Shown piece by piece: positions 21,201 to 21,694 of a stretch of 21,694 nt of DNA; position 1 is the stretch's first letter, and every line of letters begins with the position of its first letter. The position numbers and the translations under genes were made by a program. The DNA comes from a virus: the IMG/VR virus record IMGVR_UViG_3300022932_000026, positions 1 to 21,694 of that record; one strand, given 5' to 3'. The notes under the pieces are model-generated. The model saw only the letters and a program-made list of their open reading frames with translations. It ran no database searches and was not told the origin of the DNA.

Positions 21201-21342
21201 GCAATGGCGCGTGGCGCGTGTTGCGAATGTTAAAAAGGGCTTTATTGGTTTAGAACTCCGTGGTATGTTAGACGGACAGAACTTCCTGACCCCCGGTCGG
21301 ATGTTTATCCCACCTGATTTCCCGACTGTGAGCCTGAACTAG
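18217..21342 (+). CDS. Large tail-tip protein: adhesin-like modules and tandem repeats fused to a lambda gpL-like C-terminus
   Basis: 1041 aa in five parts. Residues 1-222: beta module of the 'GDLMILAVET...TPAGWTIMT...FYKYAT' type seen in phage surface proteins. About 229-602: Ser/Thr/Asp/Asn-rich segment with jelly-roll-like stretches ('DFEASFEAGDTKLSWAADD', 'ILLDSFETITSN', 'NVAYDVWTTSPNIQAVLYVL'), possibly carbohydrate binding, and AT-richer at DNA level. 610-784: eight tandem repeats of about 22 aa with core 'F.LTGQ.A.L'. 788-868: about four 'PP.I.F.F' repeats. 869-1041: gpL-like domain ('NVTWQGQTYEGTGIQIEGVA', 'RPKLTIFNPQGVFSYLI', ending after 'LTPGR'). lambda gpL (232 aa) continues into an iron-sulfur cysteine domain; here the protein stops without it. 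The next gene is gpK-like, which supports the gpL call. The fusion puts receptor-binding-type domains on a tip assembly protein. Confidence 0.8.
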   Translation: MTVPNVGHRYQVGKSASSFSLSMASMNIGDLMILAVETSNQAVSTPAGWTIMTGSPWSLGSAANVNGIRLSVFYKYATSTSESVTVPDSGDHQTAILFSTTDARSTNPFHDIVVSTGTTGTTVSSPSLNNQYNDSAYVFIPATGADSTTPFTTASNSTIGTLSRLDGTGSTDGNGGGVTVFYADNNNVPPLGTIAGSSSTAPTSAPWIGLAFMIRGTTPVGITASTGSFQVQPYGYGSADLYKTNSDGSITIEDFEASFEAGDTKLSWAADDSTNSINYNTDSVISVGSYNSSHQTEGLYCWDVIQDNGTDPGSGGTDILLDSFETITSNVPTGGVAGITWRNAANIGALVLNGTRSAVTTYHSEGTKALQITKTLAGDAMGLASGDWIGSSPTNASYIDITGYNVAYDVWTTSPNIQAVLYVLDINGVVVAGNAGTIIPDDGTLTTIVAGPVDSGDLTQVIVAIIFFGDDGVNTVYVDKLRLTTSEGGGNRAPILVGETISQNIILKKDYLAVDINPYVIPSGGLISVGLYDPFTDTVVDNITTNSTGQQTLSFDLSSYTTGDFSSGAEIIISAADLNTYPVVPSAYGEHKYYIDNMRITDSVALAYTLEATTQSFALTGQSVNFNRTYKLEAAPAALTMTGQNASLISARSMISNPGTFIFTTIDAQLNKGGTLAALPGAFALTGQTAQLSRTAILTADSGTFTFSGISANLLKQFNFSASSAAFTMTGQAAGLFNTRKIEAPYEPFTLTGQTATMVYGRKGYSDAGSFAFTGQTVNLKKVHYVYPPTIQFGFQSIAPKIATGSSALPPEIEFEVDFIVPYFVGERPFTRVSPPTRDFAFDFPDTEVATGVNAVAPTIEFKMRTGIQYFKIQLVACVGSPAPVQHIADSKKLEADAYVELFDIILSDNVTRILLKQNSNVTWQGQTYEGTGIQIEGVARYADDQLSRPKLTIFNPQGVFSYLIDQGHLENAIVKRTRVLKEHIDADLPVYRVEQWRVARVANVKKGFIGLELRGMLDGQNFLTPGRMFIPPDFPTVSLN
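20044..20829 (+). repeat. Two families of protein-level tandem repeats in the large tail-tip gene
   Basis: 20044-20571 encodes eight units of about 22 residues with the pattern 'F.(L/F/M)TGQ.A.L'; units 3 and 5 are degenerate ('FIFTTIDAQL', 'FTFSGISANL'). 20578-20829 encodes about four units of 'PP.I.F.F....P...G'. The repeats are diverged in DNA, so they are old duplications rather than a recent expansion. Such repeats commonly form stacked beta segments in phage fibers. Confidence 0.75.
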
Positions 21343-21343
21343 A

Positions 21344-21694
21344 ATGACAGATAAATCGATCCGGCATGAGAAGCTTAATGGAGGTTATCTCCGTTACGAT
21401 CATTTGCTTGGTAAATCATTCGAGCATGGGAAGCAGGATTGTTATACAATCCTTGCAGATTTGTTTAAAGATAATTTGAATGTAACTTTGACAGCCTACG
21501 CCCGGCCCGATGACTGGTGGATCGACGATGATATGGACTTAGATTTATATCGCCAGAATTATGAGCGTGAAGGTTTTCAATTAGTCGATATGCAGCATGT
21601 GCGTGACTTGCGTATTCTCGACGTTGCTTTGATCTCTATCCCTGATCCCCGTAATCCGAAACGTACGGTGATTAATCATTGTGCCATTTATGTT
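21344..21694 (+). CDS. NlpC/P60-type cysteine peptidase, gpK-like tail-tip protein (runs off right edge)
   Basis: An ATG at 21344, 1 nt after the preceding TAG, opens a frame of 117 codons to the window end. It reads 'MTDKSIRHEKLNGGYLRYDH', then 'FEHGKQDCYTILADLF' with C33 as the candidate catalytic cysteine (the 'G..DCy.l' motif of the NlpC/P60 family). 'TVINHCAIYV' follows, with H112 as the catalytic histidine in the usual 'H.aiyv' strand. The third residue would lie beyond the edge. In lambda the equivalent (C-terminal half of gpK) follows gpL and is needed for tail-tip assembly; such peptidases are thought to cut peptidoglycan cross-peptides during assembly or entry. The ribosome binding site is weak, so translation probably depends on coupling with the upstream gene. 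Confidence 0.88.
   Translation, partial: MTDKSIRHEKLNGGYLRYDHLLGKSFEHGKQDCYTILADLFKDNLNVTLTAYARPDDWWIDDDMDLDLYRQNYEREGFQLVDMQHVRDLRILDVALISIPDPRNPKRTVINHCAIYV

Noticed and set aside
1-21694. CRISPR arrays, tRNAs, insertion sequences, integrase or attachment sites
   Set aside because: I looked for spaced direct repeats, terminal inverted repeats, transposase motifs and cloverleaf arms and found none convincing in this window.

Overview
The window is the structural (morphogenesis) module of a long, non-contractile-tailed double-stranded DNA phage or prophage (siphovirus morphotype) of a bacterium, with the start of a replication gene block at its left edge. The order matches the lambda-like head and tail plan: large terminase, portal, protease plus nested scaffold, decoration protein, HK97-fold major capsid protein, connector proteins, tail terminator, tail tube, frameshifted tail assembly chaperone, tape measure, then gpM-, gpL- and gpK-like tail-tip genes. 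Strong AGGAG-type ribosome binding sites and stop/start overlaps are typical of a phage of a bacterium. I see no integrase, tRNA, CRISPR array or insertion sequence, and nothing that fixes the host.

Layout. Positions 1-1647 (minus strand) hold two coupled genes: a helical 158-aa protein of unknown role, then an archaeo-eukaryotic-type primase/polymerase (prim-pol) that runs off the left edge. A short AT-rich divergent gap (1648-1743) separates them from the plus-strand morphogenesis genes. 1744-7914 is the packaging and head block (terminase, portal, protease/scaffold, decoration, major capsid protein), closed by a strong hairpin terminator at 7933-7972. 7992-10882 holds a coiled-coil protein in the lambda FI position and four head-tail connector or tail completion genes. 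10964-11743 is the tail tube gene, followed by a second strong hairpin at 11766-11804. 11816-16608 is the G/GT-type chaperone pair, with a T7 slippery run, and the 1368-aa tape measure. 16608-21694 is the tail tip: a gpM-like protein, two paralogous small beta-rich proteins, a small coiled-coil protein, a 1041-aa protein with adhesin-like and tandem-repeat regions fused to a gpL-like C-terminus, and the start of a gpK-like NlpC/P60 peptidase.

How the genes work together. The terminase docks on the portal and fills a procapsid built on the nested scaffold and matured by the protease. The connector proteins join head to tail. The chaperone pair and the tape measure set tail tube polymerisation and length. 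The gpM/gpL/gpK-like proteins start the tail tip.

The most unusual points are the large fiber-like/gpL fusion with an AT-rich central insert, a hairpin that hides the ribosome binding site of that gene and overlaps the upstream stop codon, the paralogous pair sharing a 26-nt exact repeat, the nested protease/scaffold start with a Cys/His cluster in the protease, and two terminators placed so close to the next start codon that downstream genes must depend on read-through. There is no gene-free stretch over 300 bases. Most of the window is a canonical siphovirus cluster rather than an entirely new system.
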